64,000 nt of DNA from Acephala macrosclerotiorum (taxonomy: Eukaryota; Ascomycota; Leotiomycetes; Helotiales; Mollisiaceae), in NCBI GenBank assembly GCA_014904845.1, contig MU119286.1, forward strand, positions 1 through 64,000, written 5' to 3'. Positions 35,873 through 46,368 of this stretch are shown here, in pieces (the first letter of the stretch is position 1; every line of letters starts with the position of its first letter). A model generated the notes under the pieces. It was not told the DNA's origin. It made no database searches and worked only from the letters and a program-made list of their open reading frames with translations. The position numbers were made by a program, and so were the translations under genes.

Positions 35873-36764
35873 AATTAGAGCTAGGAAGCAAAGCTGGGGC
35901 ACAATCGTATAGGCTCCAATGAATAGAAAGTCATTTGAATCATGTGTAGGAATATAAGGTCATTTACAAGCATCTCAGATGTAGGTACTTCTCATAGGAA
36001 AAAGCGAATGTCCTAGTCAAGCTAAGTAGCTCACTCTTAAGAAATATACTCAAAGGGAGGACAGGACTTCTCAAGTCTTGGAAGCGTTTGCTTTCAAGGG
36101 AGCACTTCTCGACGCATGCATTCATAATATTTTGCGGAGAAGCTTTCAAGCTTCGAAACAAGCTTTCCGAAGGGCTCGGGAGCGAGCCAATGTCTGTGAG
36201 TGGATACGCATCATATTCCTGGTAAGGAAGCGTTCTCAAAAAACTACACCGTTAGCAGCAGAAGGATGCGACTGCGAGGCTAATTGAAGAAGTATATGGT
36301 CACACATATTTGTAGATACGCCGCGGGCGTGGTATCCGGCCCACAAACGCGTCGTCACTTCCCCACAAGGGTCCAGGAAGCTGACATCCGATGAAGGATA
36401 GCGTTGTTGACTCGGGACCGTAATAATGTTGGGAATCTTGTCTAGGGCATCGACAGGTTCAGAATCTCTGTCCGAAGGAATAGGTTGATGGCGAAAAGTT
36501 TTGAGATTGAAGAGGAGTGCTCGGAGCTCGAGAGCGGACGAAGATGGAGTGAGATGAAAGGCACGTGCTATCGCGAGTGCCCTCGATGGATCGGCAGGGG
36601 ACCTGGCTGGAAGTCTTAAGAGTGGAGTCTGGTCTACACACCCTTGGACTTGGAAAGCTTCTTTGTCGCGCCAGGTCTGTGGTATGCGAGTGTGGCTGAT
36701 GCAGCCGAACATCATCTGTCTTTTTCAACTTCTTCTCTCGTGTCACTGTTGACGATGTTGCAAA
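35393..36764. other. Intergenic region with a 29-base A run
   Basis: A poly-A tract occupies 35842-35870 and could be a retroposition scar or a simple repeat; no retroelement gene lies upstream of it. Minus-strand frames at 36236-36857 overlap each other in different registers and show no motif. No gene is supported. Confidence 0.5.
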
Positions 36765-37593
36765 ATGACCGACGCAAATGCCAATCGATCTGATGTTGGA
36801 AGTGATGAGCTTGAGGGACAATACAGTATGGAATGGAGGGAGGAACATGACCAACAATTGTTGACATCCGAGGAGAAGGCGAGCGTTGGGGAGGACTCTG
36901 AGGATCTCTCAAATCGGGATGAGCTTTTTGGAGGTCGGAGGAAGAGCAGAGTATTGCGATCGTGGTTGTCGGTTCGGAACTTGATGATTCTCTTGATGAC
37001 AGTACTGTTCCTATTGATGGTCTTCGCTGAAGTCTGGGGCTTCGGAAGAAGGAGAATTGGACTGACATCAAAGACGGATGTTGACGAGACCCAAAAGCAG
37101 CGCACCGGATTTTGAAGACCTCCATCGGACTATATTCTCGGCATGAACTGAATTACGCAGCGAAGCCTACAACCAGAAAGTACCAGCGGTCGATCTCAGA
37201 CAAGGAGGCCAATCTAGATGGCGTGTATCGACAAATGATCCTTACCGATGGACAGTTTCCTAGAGCTCTGATCGAGTGCAACGAGGTGTGTCAATTGAGA
37301 TGGACAATCAAACCGTGAATGCAACCTCGTTCCATTGGCATGGCATCTTTCAGAATGGAACGAATTGGATGGATGGAACTGTTGGTGTGACTTCATGCCC
37401 CATTTCTCCAGGCGGAAAATTCAAGTATGAGTTACCATTGTTGGACAATCTGGTACATATTGGTAAGGTCACCCCAATGAGCTTCGGGACTGCATTGATC
37501 TGAAAACAGATCCATTCGCACCATGGCCTCCAAGCTACAGATGGGCTTTTCGGATCCCTCATCGTCCACTCAAAGAAAGAACGAGAATACTCT
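36765..37593 (+). pseudogene. Multicopper oxidase, 5' half, frameshifted and truncated
   Basis: ATG 36765 opens an acidic cytoplasmic segment and a signal-anchor helix (NLMILLMTVLFLLMVFAEVW), so the ancestor was a membrane-anchored oxidase. In two other frames follow TISDKEANLDGVYR-like sequence (SISDKEANLDGVYRQMIL, GQFP, LIECNE) and [35 protein letters not shown]. The last readable block is HSHHGLQATDGLFGSLIVHS. HWHG and HSHHG are the first type-2/type-3 copper motifs. Frames shift near 37115-37140 and near 37285, and a base appears lost at the WYHSHH site around 37510. Homology ends at about 37593, ten bases before an inverted-repeat element. The missing remainder appears, same strand and in order, at 48206-49535. 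Confidence 0.85.
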
Positions 37594-37603
37594 TAGACTA
37601 AGC

Positions 37604-38137
37604 AGCCTGCCCTACGAAGTTTCGCAGGTCACCTTCAGGGTTTATTTGACCCTGGTACTCCCACATAGAAAGGTGCACTGTAGGGTTCACTCAGTGACCT
37701 GTATTGCCATTTTTACAGGCATCGTGAGACGCTTACTAGATTGGGAATAAGGTTCACTTGGCGTCAAGGCATTGCTGATAAGGATCCACCCCCTTCCCCA
37801 TTCCCCACTCCCCGCTTTCTCGTCTACCTCCCTCCGGCTCCTACTGCCTCTATCTCTCACTACTTGTGTGTGTGTGTGTGTGTGTGTGTAAGACCTAGTT
37901 TATAGTTAGTTGAGAATCGTAAGAGAGGAGAGAGGCTCACATACCGTGGGTACTCGTAAAACACTTTAACTCCGCAGAAGCTCAAAATAAGCTTTGCCGG
38001 TCGCCGAGTGACCGGCAGCCACGATTTAGCGAAGCTGCGTGCCGCTATTGTGCGCGCTAACGCCTATTTATGGGTATATACCCTGTTCTGGCCGGTACAG
38101 TTCACTGAGTGAACTGCGAAACTTCGCAGGGGCAGCT
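37604..38137. mobile_element. Short non-autonomous inverted-repeat element
   Basis: The ends are inverted repeats of about 29 bp. Left (37604-37633) contains CTGCCCTACGAAGTTTCGCAG and the reverse-complemented right end (38109-38137) CTGCCCCTGCGAAGTTTCGCAG. Each end is itself palindromic (CTGCGAA-AC-TTCGCAG). A second shared block, GTTCACTCAGTGAACTGTA-like, lies just inside the right end and near 37684 on the left. Further palindromes (CCGGTCGCCGAGTGACCGG, 37998-38016) occur inside. No open frame and no convincing target duplication were found, so the superfamily is unknown. Confidence 0.55.
37865..37888. repeat. (TG)12 microsatellite
   Basis: Twelve uninterrupted TG dinucleotides inside the inverted-repeat element. 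Confidence 0.95.
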
Positions 38138-38799
38138 CCCTCGAAATCCGTTGAAACTTTCCAAGTTGTTGCCTTTGTTTTCTGCCCAAATGTAATTCCT
38201 ATTCTGGCTCCCTTACGACCGGGATTCGTTCGTGGCCATTTTTATTTCCACTTTTCACATATATACTCGATCTTAAGTGAAATCGAATCTCGCATTCATG
38301 TGACACCGGGGCTACACAAATGGCGGTGGCGCAGTGGAGGCTGAAGACATAGGTCTACTTTTCTGTTCCGTACGAAGGCAGAGATTCTAGTGTTCCTGGG
38401 TTCTGAGCAAATGCACGGATTTCAATGCCGTCCGCCTTCATACTGGCAGACAGGGCTTCAGCAAGCCAGAATCACCATTGACAACCACCTGATTATATTT
38501 CCTCGCCCAAGGCACAATTAGGTGGTATTGATTGGATTTGCGCTAAGCGGATCTAGCCTCAAGCCTCAAGCCTCAAGCAAGAACACACCCAATGGTAGCA
38601 AAGCCTAAGCGGTCAAATATTGAATCGGGTTTCTCAGGGGCTGTTCACTACATATTTGCTCCTGCTGGGGTTGACTTCACGTTCCGCACTACCACACCTC
38701 CGGTCCTCGTGCTGGAACTCATAAGAAGTGGAATGACAGCTGAATGTTTTTCAGATTTCATCTTTTCGACTGCCGTTCGCGTTGAGAATCGGTGCGAAA
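38138..38799. other. Spacer between the inverted-repeat element and the next gene
   Basis: No gene is supported. A triple GCCTCAA repeat occurs at about 38558-38579. The 3' end should hold the promoter of the gene starting at 38800. Confidence 0.5.
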
Positions 38800-40035
38800 A
38801 TGACACCTCTGATCTTAATGCTTGTACATTTCCTGGTTGCGGTTGATGGAGCTGCATATCCAGCCCCGACTCCAGCAGCGCGTCTTGACAAGAGGCAGGG
38901 TTTTGATGATGTTGCAACCCTCTGGAGTCCCTTTATTGTAGGCACAACAGTTTCGTGTACGTTTGGCCGTTAGAATTGATATTACCCGTGTTTAACATTG
39001 ATTCTCTAGACGGTTCATTTGGTTTCGGCGGCTCACAGACTGTAACCACATTGGGCAATAATTGGGACTGGTGTTCAGTAGGCATCACGGATTGCCTTGT
39101 AATGACGACGTGCGAATTTGGAACCATCCTCTATCCAGGAACTTCATATGTTTGGTAAAATATTCCTAAGCGCTGAAATCTGGATATCTGTTAATATATG
39201 GATAGTGCATCAACTGCTATGTGCGGAACGGAATACCTATATTCCACAATTGGTGCAAATCTTGACCTTACGCGCTTCGCTTGCTATGATACAACTGGTA
39301 TAAATTCCGAAACCTTTCTCCTGGTGTCGCCAACTGTTGGTGAGTTCCCAAAGCGACTTGCTCCTCCAAGTACAAGCTAAATCCAACTCAGGGCCTATTT
39401 CGACTACGACTAGTCCTATCACCAGTACCACCAGCACCACCAGTACCACCTCCAGTTCTACCACCAGTACCCCCAGTCTACCAGGTCCAACGTCTCCAAC
39501 AACAACACCAACGCCTTCGCAAGCACCTATCGGCGCCATAGTCGGCGGCGTAGTCGGCGGCCTGGCCGTGCTCGCCCTCACCGCCCTCGCCATCTTGCTA
39601 CTCTTTCGCCGACGCAACCATCAGCCTGCGCCTGCGCAACCAACCGTCGCCGCTACCGAGGTAGTCCAGCAGCAACACTCACAACAACAACCACCTCCTG
39701 TCGCACCCTACAACCCCAAGTATGCGTCGTACGCAAGCAGCTCTCCGACTGCACCAAACTTCCCGCTGCCCATGTATCAGAATACAGCGGGTCAGAACGA
39801 GGCCTCTTATACATCGTTGGGTGTGCCGCCAACTCAGGAACTTGCGAATACAGCGGACGGTTATGCTCGTAATCTTGCTCCTTCGCCAGTAGGGACGAGT
39901 ATGCCAGCCGCGTCGTATCGGCCGCAGGATGGAAATACGCAGCCGTCGACTTTATCGGGCCCGATTGAGCTGTCGGCCTATACAGCGGCGATGCTAGGGG
40001 TTGTGGAGATGAACGCCGATCAGGCTCAGAGGTAG
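38800..40035 (+). CDS. Secreted-type Cys-containing single-pass membrane protein
   Basis: Four exons (38800-38956, 39010-39154, 39206-39339, 39392-40035) give 359 residues; all four phases agree. Introns are 53, 51 and 52 bp (GTACGT, GTAAAA, GTGAGT donors). The signal peptide MTPLILMLVHFLVAVDG is followed by a dibasic LDKRQ site. The ectodomain has WDWCSVGITDCLVMTTCEFG and CASTAMCGTEYLYS, then RFACYDTTG. A Ser/Thr-rich stalk (TTSTTSTTSSSTTS) leads to a Gly-rich transmembrane helix (GAIVGGVVGGLAVLALTALA) with RRRN stop-transfer. The cytoplasmic tail of about 150 residues is Gln/Pro/Tyr-rich. The plan equals that of the 20609 gene and resembles wall-sensor proteins; function is not established. 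It is intact despite lying between the two halves of the broken oxidase. Confidence 0.85.
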
Positions 40036-40514
40036 TCGCTTGGGAACCCGGTGGCTTGTTGGTTCAAGAGTGGGTAAAGTTTTATTATTATCGTCATATG
40101 TTTCTAGTTATTATGCTCAGGATTCTCAGGTGAGTTGCTCAGTTTGCTCATGCAGTTCAGGGGAGTTGACTGAGCCGAGGGTGATTAGCGCCTGAGCAAG
40201 AGCGGCAAGCTTACTAACCGAATGCAACGCACAAGAGGGAGAAAATTGATTCACAATACCCCTAAGCTCAGGATTAAATTTTCCCTTTCGCTGGTTCTGT
40301 TTTAGTCTCCGGGCGTGAGTAGCTGCTGCTTTAACCTGAGCAGAGCCTGAGCCATGGCCTGAGCATCCTGGGCACGCCCTGGGTTAGCCTGCGCAATATA
40401 ATATAAAACCCATTTTTGCCTCCTCTGTGCCCTGGCTATAGTTTCCTTACCGAACTTTGCCTGGGAAACCGAGGGCCTACTTGCACTGGGAGATCTATAA
40501 AAATCCCGGCCCTG
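40036..40514. other. Spacer upstream of the methyltransferase relic
   Basis: A minus-strand frame (40302-40592) includes KETIARAQRRQKWVLYYIAQ and QAMAQALLRLKQQLL. It is protein-like, possibly a mobile-element fragment, but I cannot place it. It appears to replace the 5' part of the methyltransferase. Confidence 0.4.
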
Positions 40515-41005
40515 CGTCCAGGACGAGAAAAGGTGTGGCGGCAACGGGCACCTGAAGCCCTCGACAACGGACGAGTCACCTTCATGACCCACGACCTCTC
40601 CACGCCAAGCCCGGTGAAAGGAGCTGATGCATACTGGCTCAGATATATAATACAGGATTTACCCTCTCTGCACGTAGCCAAGAAAGAACGAAGTGAACTG
40701 GCGAGCAGCAAATGAATTGTTAACAACTGGGCGTAGAGGGACGACTGGTTAGACACCTACTGCATCCAGAACTCTTCGCCTTAAACCTAGCCTGGCGCCG
40801 GGATCACGCATCTTCCTTTGTGGACAGGTTATGAACACCATGCTTGGTAGCACCGATGCTGTGCACCAACCAGCCTGACTTTGCATTGATGGCTACACTG
40901 AACGGCATCGAACGTATACCAGCGTAGTTTAGGGACATTATTGAGAAAGACAGCTTAAGGATAGAGCGATTACAGGAATGTAGAAGCCAGGTGGGACTTC
41001 CTTAA
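40515..41005 (+). pseudogene. SAM-dependent O-methyltransferase (COMT-type), 3' relic
   Basis: Only the C-terminal third is present. Blocks in order are GRVTFMTHDLSTPSPVKGAD with AYWLRYIIQDLP (the family's HDFF..QPVKGADVYLLR region), then LRLKPSLAPGSRIF and GQVMNTML. Last is DFALMATLNGIERIPA*FRD, followed by IEKDSLRIERLQECRSQVG. These match fungal Methyltransf_2 enzymes, which methylate phenolic or polyketide hydroxyls. The glycine-rich SAM motif and N-terminus are missing. Frames shift between blocks near 40680-40750 and near 40885. The TAG at 40925-40927 stands where Gln would be natural (PAQFRD), a C-to-T change. No partner biosynthetic gene is in the window. Confidence 0.72.
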
Positions 41006-42075
41006 TGAATTGTGCGGGAAAGGGGGATGGAGCTATGTAAGGGTGAGAGTTTAATTTAGTCGAAGCGAGAGGTGGAGAGATAAATCATGAGATTGTTTTC
41101 GAAGCTTGGTTAGACTAATAAGCACTTGAAGGATACTCCACAAGGCAAAGAGCCTGTGCTGCGTAGTTTATATACAGTACACTGCTCCTAACTCCAGGTA
41201 TCGTTTCGTTGATAACACTGCCAACTAGTTCAGAATGTTGAAGACAAAGTGCGAGACTCCGTTCTGAGCTGGTCATTTCACTAGAGTTAACGCTTGAACG
41301 AAGAAGGGGTGGCTTAATTTAGTAACAGGCAAGACTAACCTCGTAGTAAATGATCGCAGCCTCCAACCTTGATTCTGAAAAAAGAGTTGTACAGCCTGGT
41401 TGAGAATTCGACACCCCCAGGAAGGGACCCGGCTGACATGGCAGTGGAAGATCTTTGTCCCACCAATTAGCAAAAAGAAAAACAGACGCCCAATTCCGTT
41501 GTACCTCGTTTTCGACGTGCATATCGAAGGAAATAACCAATCGCAGGTGCGCACGTGACGAAAAGCGCGACAAGACCGATGATTGCTTCGGCTGATAAGC
41601 CCATTTATTGTTTGGCAAGCGCAGCAAGACACTGGTGCAGTGTTGGAGAGAGCCCACATAGTGTTTCTCCACCCAGGAGAGGCATTCTTTATGTGTCGAC
41701 TTTCGTCAGATTTTGGGCTTTTTACGTCTCAGCCGCTTTTCTTCTCCCGAAATCCATTTTCACGTTCGATCGTAGACGCGAAAGCATGGTGGCCGGAGAA
41801 AGCCTGGTGCCGCTGATTGGATAACTTCACCAGGTTTTGGACATTGGCTGCTGCAGGTTTCGGACCCTGCCAATGGGAGGAGGAGGGCTGTGCTGGAATA
41901 TGCCGAAACCTGTTGAACGGTGTTCTCGACGAGAGAGGGCATAAATCCTCACCGAACATCGAGGACTTACCTTTTACACTCCATCATCATTGCTGCTCCG
42001 TTGTTGAGTTCTTTAAAAACCAGGCGCGAGTCCTCAAGTCCACTACCTCGAGTGCTCAAGATCTCGTTGATCATC
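41006..42075. other. Intergenic region, no supported gene
   Basis: Overlapping open frames occur on both strands at 41273-41959 with no family motif. The end near 42075 is the upstream region of the Clr5-ankyrin gene. Confidence 0.5.
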
Positions 42076-45000
42076 ATGTCAGCCTTACCAGAGAGCAGAG
42101 CTGCATTCCAGCATAGGTGGGAACCCTATAAGGAGACCTTACGAAGACTTTTCTTAGTCGAGAAACAAACGCTAAAAGAAGTGCGTGAAGTTATGGCAGA
42201 GTCCTATGACTTCAAGGCGACGTAAGTAACAATCGTTGTATAACGTATCTAGCCTGATATCTCATACCTTTTCAGTGAGTCACAGTATGAGCATATCTTC
42301 AGGGAATGGGGCTTTGCAAAGAATTTGAAAGGATCGGACTGGATAGCAATTGGGCACCATACTTCCAAGCGGAAAAGAGAGGGAAAGGAGAATGAAGTCC
42401 TGTACAAGGATGTTGTTTTTCCGCCGAAAAAGGTCCGCAAAGAAATATTGCGGAACCAAAGGGCATCGTCACCGAGAAGGGATGGGGGCAAGTCATCCTC
42501 TACTAATTGTCCCGCTCTCAATTAAGAGCTTGCTAAAAATGATGCAGTACCAAGCCCAAAGCTACCAGAAGGGGTGACCATTCGAACACCAGGGGCCAGT
42601 CCAACAATCCAAACGGCGGTCCCAGAGTGGTCTAAGACTACACTACCGGCGGCTGAAGATATCACTATGTTTAGAGTAACTGCTCCGGGTTTAAGCCAGT
42701 CGGCTTCTAAGCACCCTAGCAGTCAGGCTTCAAAGTATGCAGACCGAGAGTTGTGGACTGAGTTCTGTGATTCAAGAGGTTTGTTTGCACCCAAAACAGA
42801 TGATCATTTAAGATGCTCACTTCTGAGCTAAGCTTGCTTGCAGCCTTAACTAACTCGAGGCATAGGCCATACCAGAAGTGACCTTCAGGGATCTGCAATC
42901 GAGCTTGGCGAAGCTCCACCTCAACGATGCCCTTCTCGATATTTCGACGAGCTTCTACGTAAGTAATCCGTAAAATCTTGAGTGGTTTCAAAAATGGAAT
43001 GATTCTAACTTGTTACTAGTTGATCAGGGATTGGATCTTGGCCTGCAAGAATTCACATTCTTAGAAAATTTCGAGGCTTTCAACACATCCTTCGATGTAA
43101 CGGACCCTGAATGGAGCACTTCTCACACCGGAGCGTTGGATATCTTTCAAAATACTTTCAACGGCACCCCTGTCATGAGACAGAACCATCTTAGTGTATC
43201 AAATTGGGGTGGCAAGCATTCTGGAGCTTTGTATAATGTTCCTTGGTTCCGGTTTCAACGCTTGGCGACTGGTTAGTCCTTTCCCAAATGTCGATGCTAC
43301 CGCTAATTGCAATCAGAGTTTTTCTACTCAAGCAACAGCCCTGAGAACCATGACCACGCATTATACTCTCCATTGCACGTGGCTGAAAATCTTCAAGTTC
43401 AGCACAGCATCGCCTTAGAAGACCGACAACGTTTACTTTCTGGGCTTTTCGGCTCAGCCACAACCCCGAACAGCTTGCAAAAGCTTCCACATTTCAAGTC
43501 CCTTCTCCAAGATTTGGTCCCTGAACGATTTGAGGGTGATATAGAGAAAAAGCTCCAGCATTTCTTCGACCCGTTGAACAAATGTTCTCTATTCGAACTG
43601 ACAGAGTTCCACCTCTATTTCCTTTCGAACAACAAGTTCACCGAAGCACAAGCAGATAACCTTCTGGAATTTATTGCGAAACAAAAACCCTTGGGACCTC
43701 TAAAATCACTTCTTCAGATGAAAACGCCCACAACCCAAGCATTTTGTGACAAGATTCTGGAATTCACAACACGCTGCCGAGACATTACTAGTCTACAACT
43801 CCTCTTTGATTGTGGGATCGATAGGAGCGTTCTGTCCGGTACCCAGGGAGGCAAATACCTGCAAATAGCTATCGCGCATGATAAATTGGATATTGTCGAA
43901 TATATACTGGATAATGGAGTCGATGTGAATCCTTCGCTCGGCGACCACTTTCCCTACAGCCGACCCCCGCTCCATATTGCCGTAAGGAGGGGTCATGGGG
44001 AGGTGGTGAAGCGTTTAATTGACGCAGGGGCCAATTTGCATCGGAAGGATGACAACGGAGACACTGCCTTAGTTTATGCATTTTATTGGAGCTGGGAGCC
44101 GGTCGAATGCATTCAACTTCTTCTGGAAGCAGGAGCAAATGTCGACAACGGCAAGTTTGGTGACCTTCCATTACTCGACTGGGTTTACTTGAACAAGAGG
44201 CATCTATACAGCATGATACTTTCAAGCAGCCAGCATGCGAAGAAATCTCTGACAACCAGTGGAATTCTCTATGCGGCAAATGCGAGCCGTCAGGCATTGT
44301 CCCAATACCTCAACAGCATGCCACCAATTGAAGATTGGCAACGACGAAATAAACTCGAAGTCGCCCTTTGCCAGGCAGCGAATTATGTTGACCAGCCAAT
44401 TGAAGTTGTTCGTATTCTCTTGGAGTTTGGGGCGGATCCCAATGTCAGTACAGTCTGCGAAGAATCACCCCCGCTAGTTCAAGCTGCAATGAGAAACGAC
44501 ATCGATCTGGCTGATCTATTATTGGATGCAGATACGGGTATTAATACACCAGATGTTCTAGAGACGGCAGCGGCCGATGATGACAATTATGATATTCTCA
44601 GCTTTCTCATCGAGGAGGGTGCTGACGTCAAAACTTTCGGCGCCGGCGCCCTTAGATGTGCTAGATTTGAGAACAACCTTGCTATTGTCAAACTTTTGTT
44701 AAGCTCAGGGGCAGATATCAATGATCCTGCTGCACCGAAAGGTGGTCGAACTCTTTTGCAAAGAGCTGTTTCGGATGGCAACCTCAACGCCATTAAATAT
44801 CTGATCGGCCAAGGTGCAGACATCAACGCTCCTCCAAGCCACAGCAATGGAGGTACGGCTCTCCAGACGGCCGCCTTTTGCGGTAACATGGAGGTAGTCA
44901 AGCTGTTGTTGACTTTAGGTGCGGATATAAATTCTGCACCTAGTAGGAGCGGCGGGAAAACGGCATTGGAAGCATCTGTGGACTGGCAGACACCATCTAA

Positions 45001-45694
45001 ACGGGCCGAGCTCTTCCAATTACTCCTTGATCAAGGAGCCGCTATCAATCGTCCAAAGGCACAGCGGCGTTATCGAAACTGGAACTCCGTGTTGACAATT
45101 CTGGTCAAAAACTCTGCTAGTGAAGACTTCATTCGCTCTGCGTTGAGTGCGGGAGCCGATATCAATGTACTTGGTCACGGCAATGGGGCTCGAACACCTG
45201 TTCAAGCGGCTGCAGAAATTGGAAGTATAACTACTGTACAGCTTTTGTTGAACAACGGAGCGAATATCAATGCGCCTCCTAGTAAGGAGTACGGTAGAAC
45301 TGCACTTCAGGCTGCGTGTTCGATCGAGGCTCCCAACATTGAGCTTGTCAAATTGCTTCTGGATAATGGGGCAGAGGTTAATGCTCCAGCGGGCTTCAAG
45401 CAAGGGTTGACAGCACTTCAAGGTGCGGCCATCCGTGGTCATATCAAAATTGCTCTAATGCTTCTGGACGCGGGTGTTGAGGTGAATGCAGAACCAGCAG
45501 TAATTGATGGAAGAACTGCTCTCGATGGAGCTGCAGAGAATGGTCGATTGGATATGGTGCAACTGTTGCTCAATCTTGGGGCAGAGAGTGAAGAGCCAGG
45601 AGCGACAGGATTTGACAAGGCGATTGAGCTTGCGAAGAAGTATAACCACTCGGCTATTGTAGACCTGCTTAAGGGTCAATCACAGAAAGCCTAA
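42076..45694 (+). CDS. Clr5-domain ankyrin-repeat protein (one in-frame TAA)
   Basis: Proposed exons 42076-42221, 42276-42778, 42876-42958, 43028-43271 and 43317-45694 give 1117 residues if one stop is read through; all phases agree. Introns have GTAAGT, GTTTGT, GTAAGT and GTTAGT donors and CAG acceptors. The N-terminus is a Clr5 domain: WEPYKETLRRLFLVEKQTLK, EVMAESYDF, then across intron 1 SQYEHIFREWGFAKNLKG. KRKREGKE and PPKKVRKEI follow, as is typical of the family. From about residue 480 the last exon is a series of ankyrin repeats, many of the form GADINAPPS..GGTALQTAA. Fungal Clr5-ankyrin proteins are common and largely uncharacterised; protein binding or regulation is inferred. TAA at 42523-42525 interrupts NCPALN*ELAKND. 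CAA-to-TAA explains it, and no frame-preserving intron that removes it was found. The middle introns are the least certain. Confidence 0.8.
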
Positions 45695-46366
45695 GGAGTT
45701 TGTTTGATATACAAGTCATTTGTTAAGGGTTTCATATCTCGATTTCTTATTTAGAAATTACCGTGCTTCAAAGCTTATCATTTGTGCTTTTACTCACTAG
45801 TATGAAATAATATTATGAAGGGTCAATTTATAAGACGAAGAGGTTACGTTCCTAAGCTTAAACACTACTCCAAGCTCCGAGTCTAGTGTTCGCCAATAGC
45901 CTGCCCTTTCAATATAATCACTCACTCGCAATTGTGTTTCTAGTATTCTTTGTCTTAGACTCAGCCACTTCTTTAGCAACAACTAAAGGAGACAATTGAT
46001 AATACGAATTGTAATAGCAAGACTTAAGAAGTCGATTGAATGATGAGATTAAAGAAGGGAGGTATCCAAGCCATGATAAATACGGAGTAGGAAGGAATCT
46101 ATAGAGGGAGGAGTAGTACTCTGTTAAGGCGCATCTATATTAAAGTAACTTACATCGAAGATAAAGCGCTGGGTATATTTTTGGAAAGTGTCCATTTTAG
46201 GATCTAGAAACCTTTTTAGACCATTTGAGCATCTTTGTTAAAACTTGACGAAAATAATACGAGAGACGGAGGTCAGATTAAATTTAATTAGTTGAATAGT
46301 GAGAGGATCGTTGACCAACGGGCAAAACATGTGGGCATCTCCCTCGATCATTTTCAAGCTTTCCCA
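45695..46366. other. Intergenic region 3' of the ankyrin gene
   Basis: No gene is supported. It holds the ankyrin gene's 3' untranslated region and the left flank of the pogo insertion, ending in the TA at 46367-46368. Confidence 0.5.
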
Positions 46367-46368
46367 TA

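Noticed and set aside
36236..36857. Minus frames of 159 and 132 codons upstream of the oxidase
   Set aside because: They overlap in different registers, are Ser/Pro/Arg-rich and carry no family motif.
42716..42991. Minus frame with EGHFWYGLCLELVKAASKL as an inverted gene piece
   Set aside because: The plus strand of the same DNA gives EVTFRDLQSSLAKLHLNDAL in a phase-consistent exon of the Clr5-ankyrin gene, so the minus frame is taken as a shadow.
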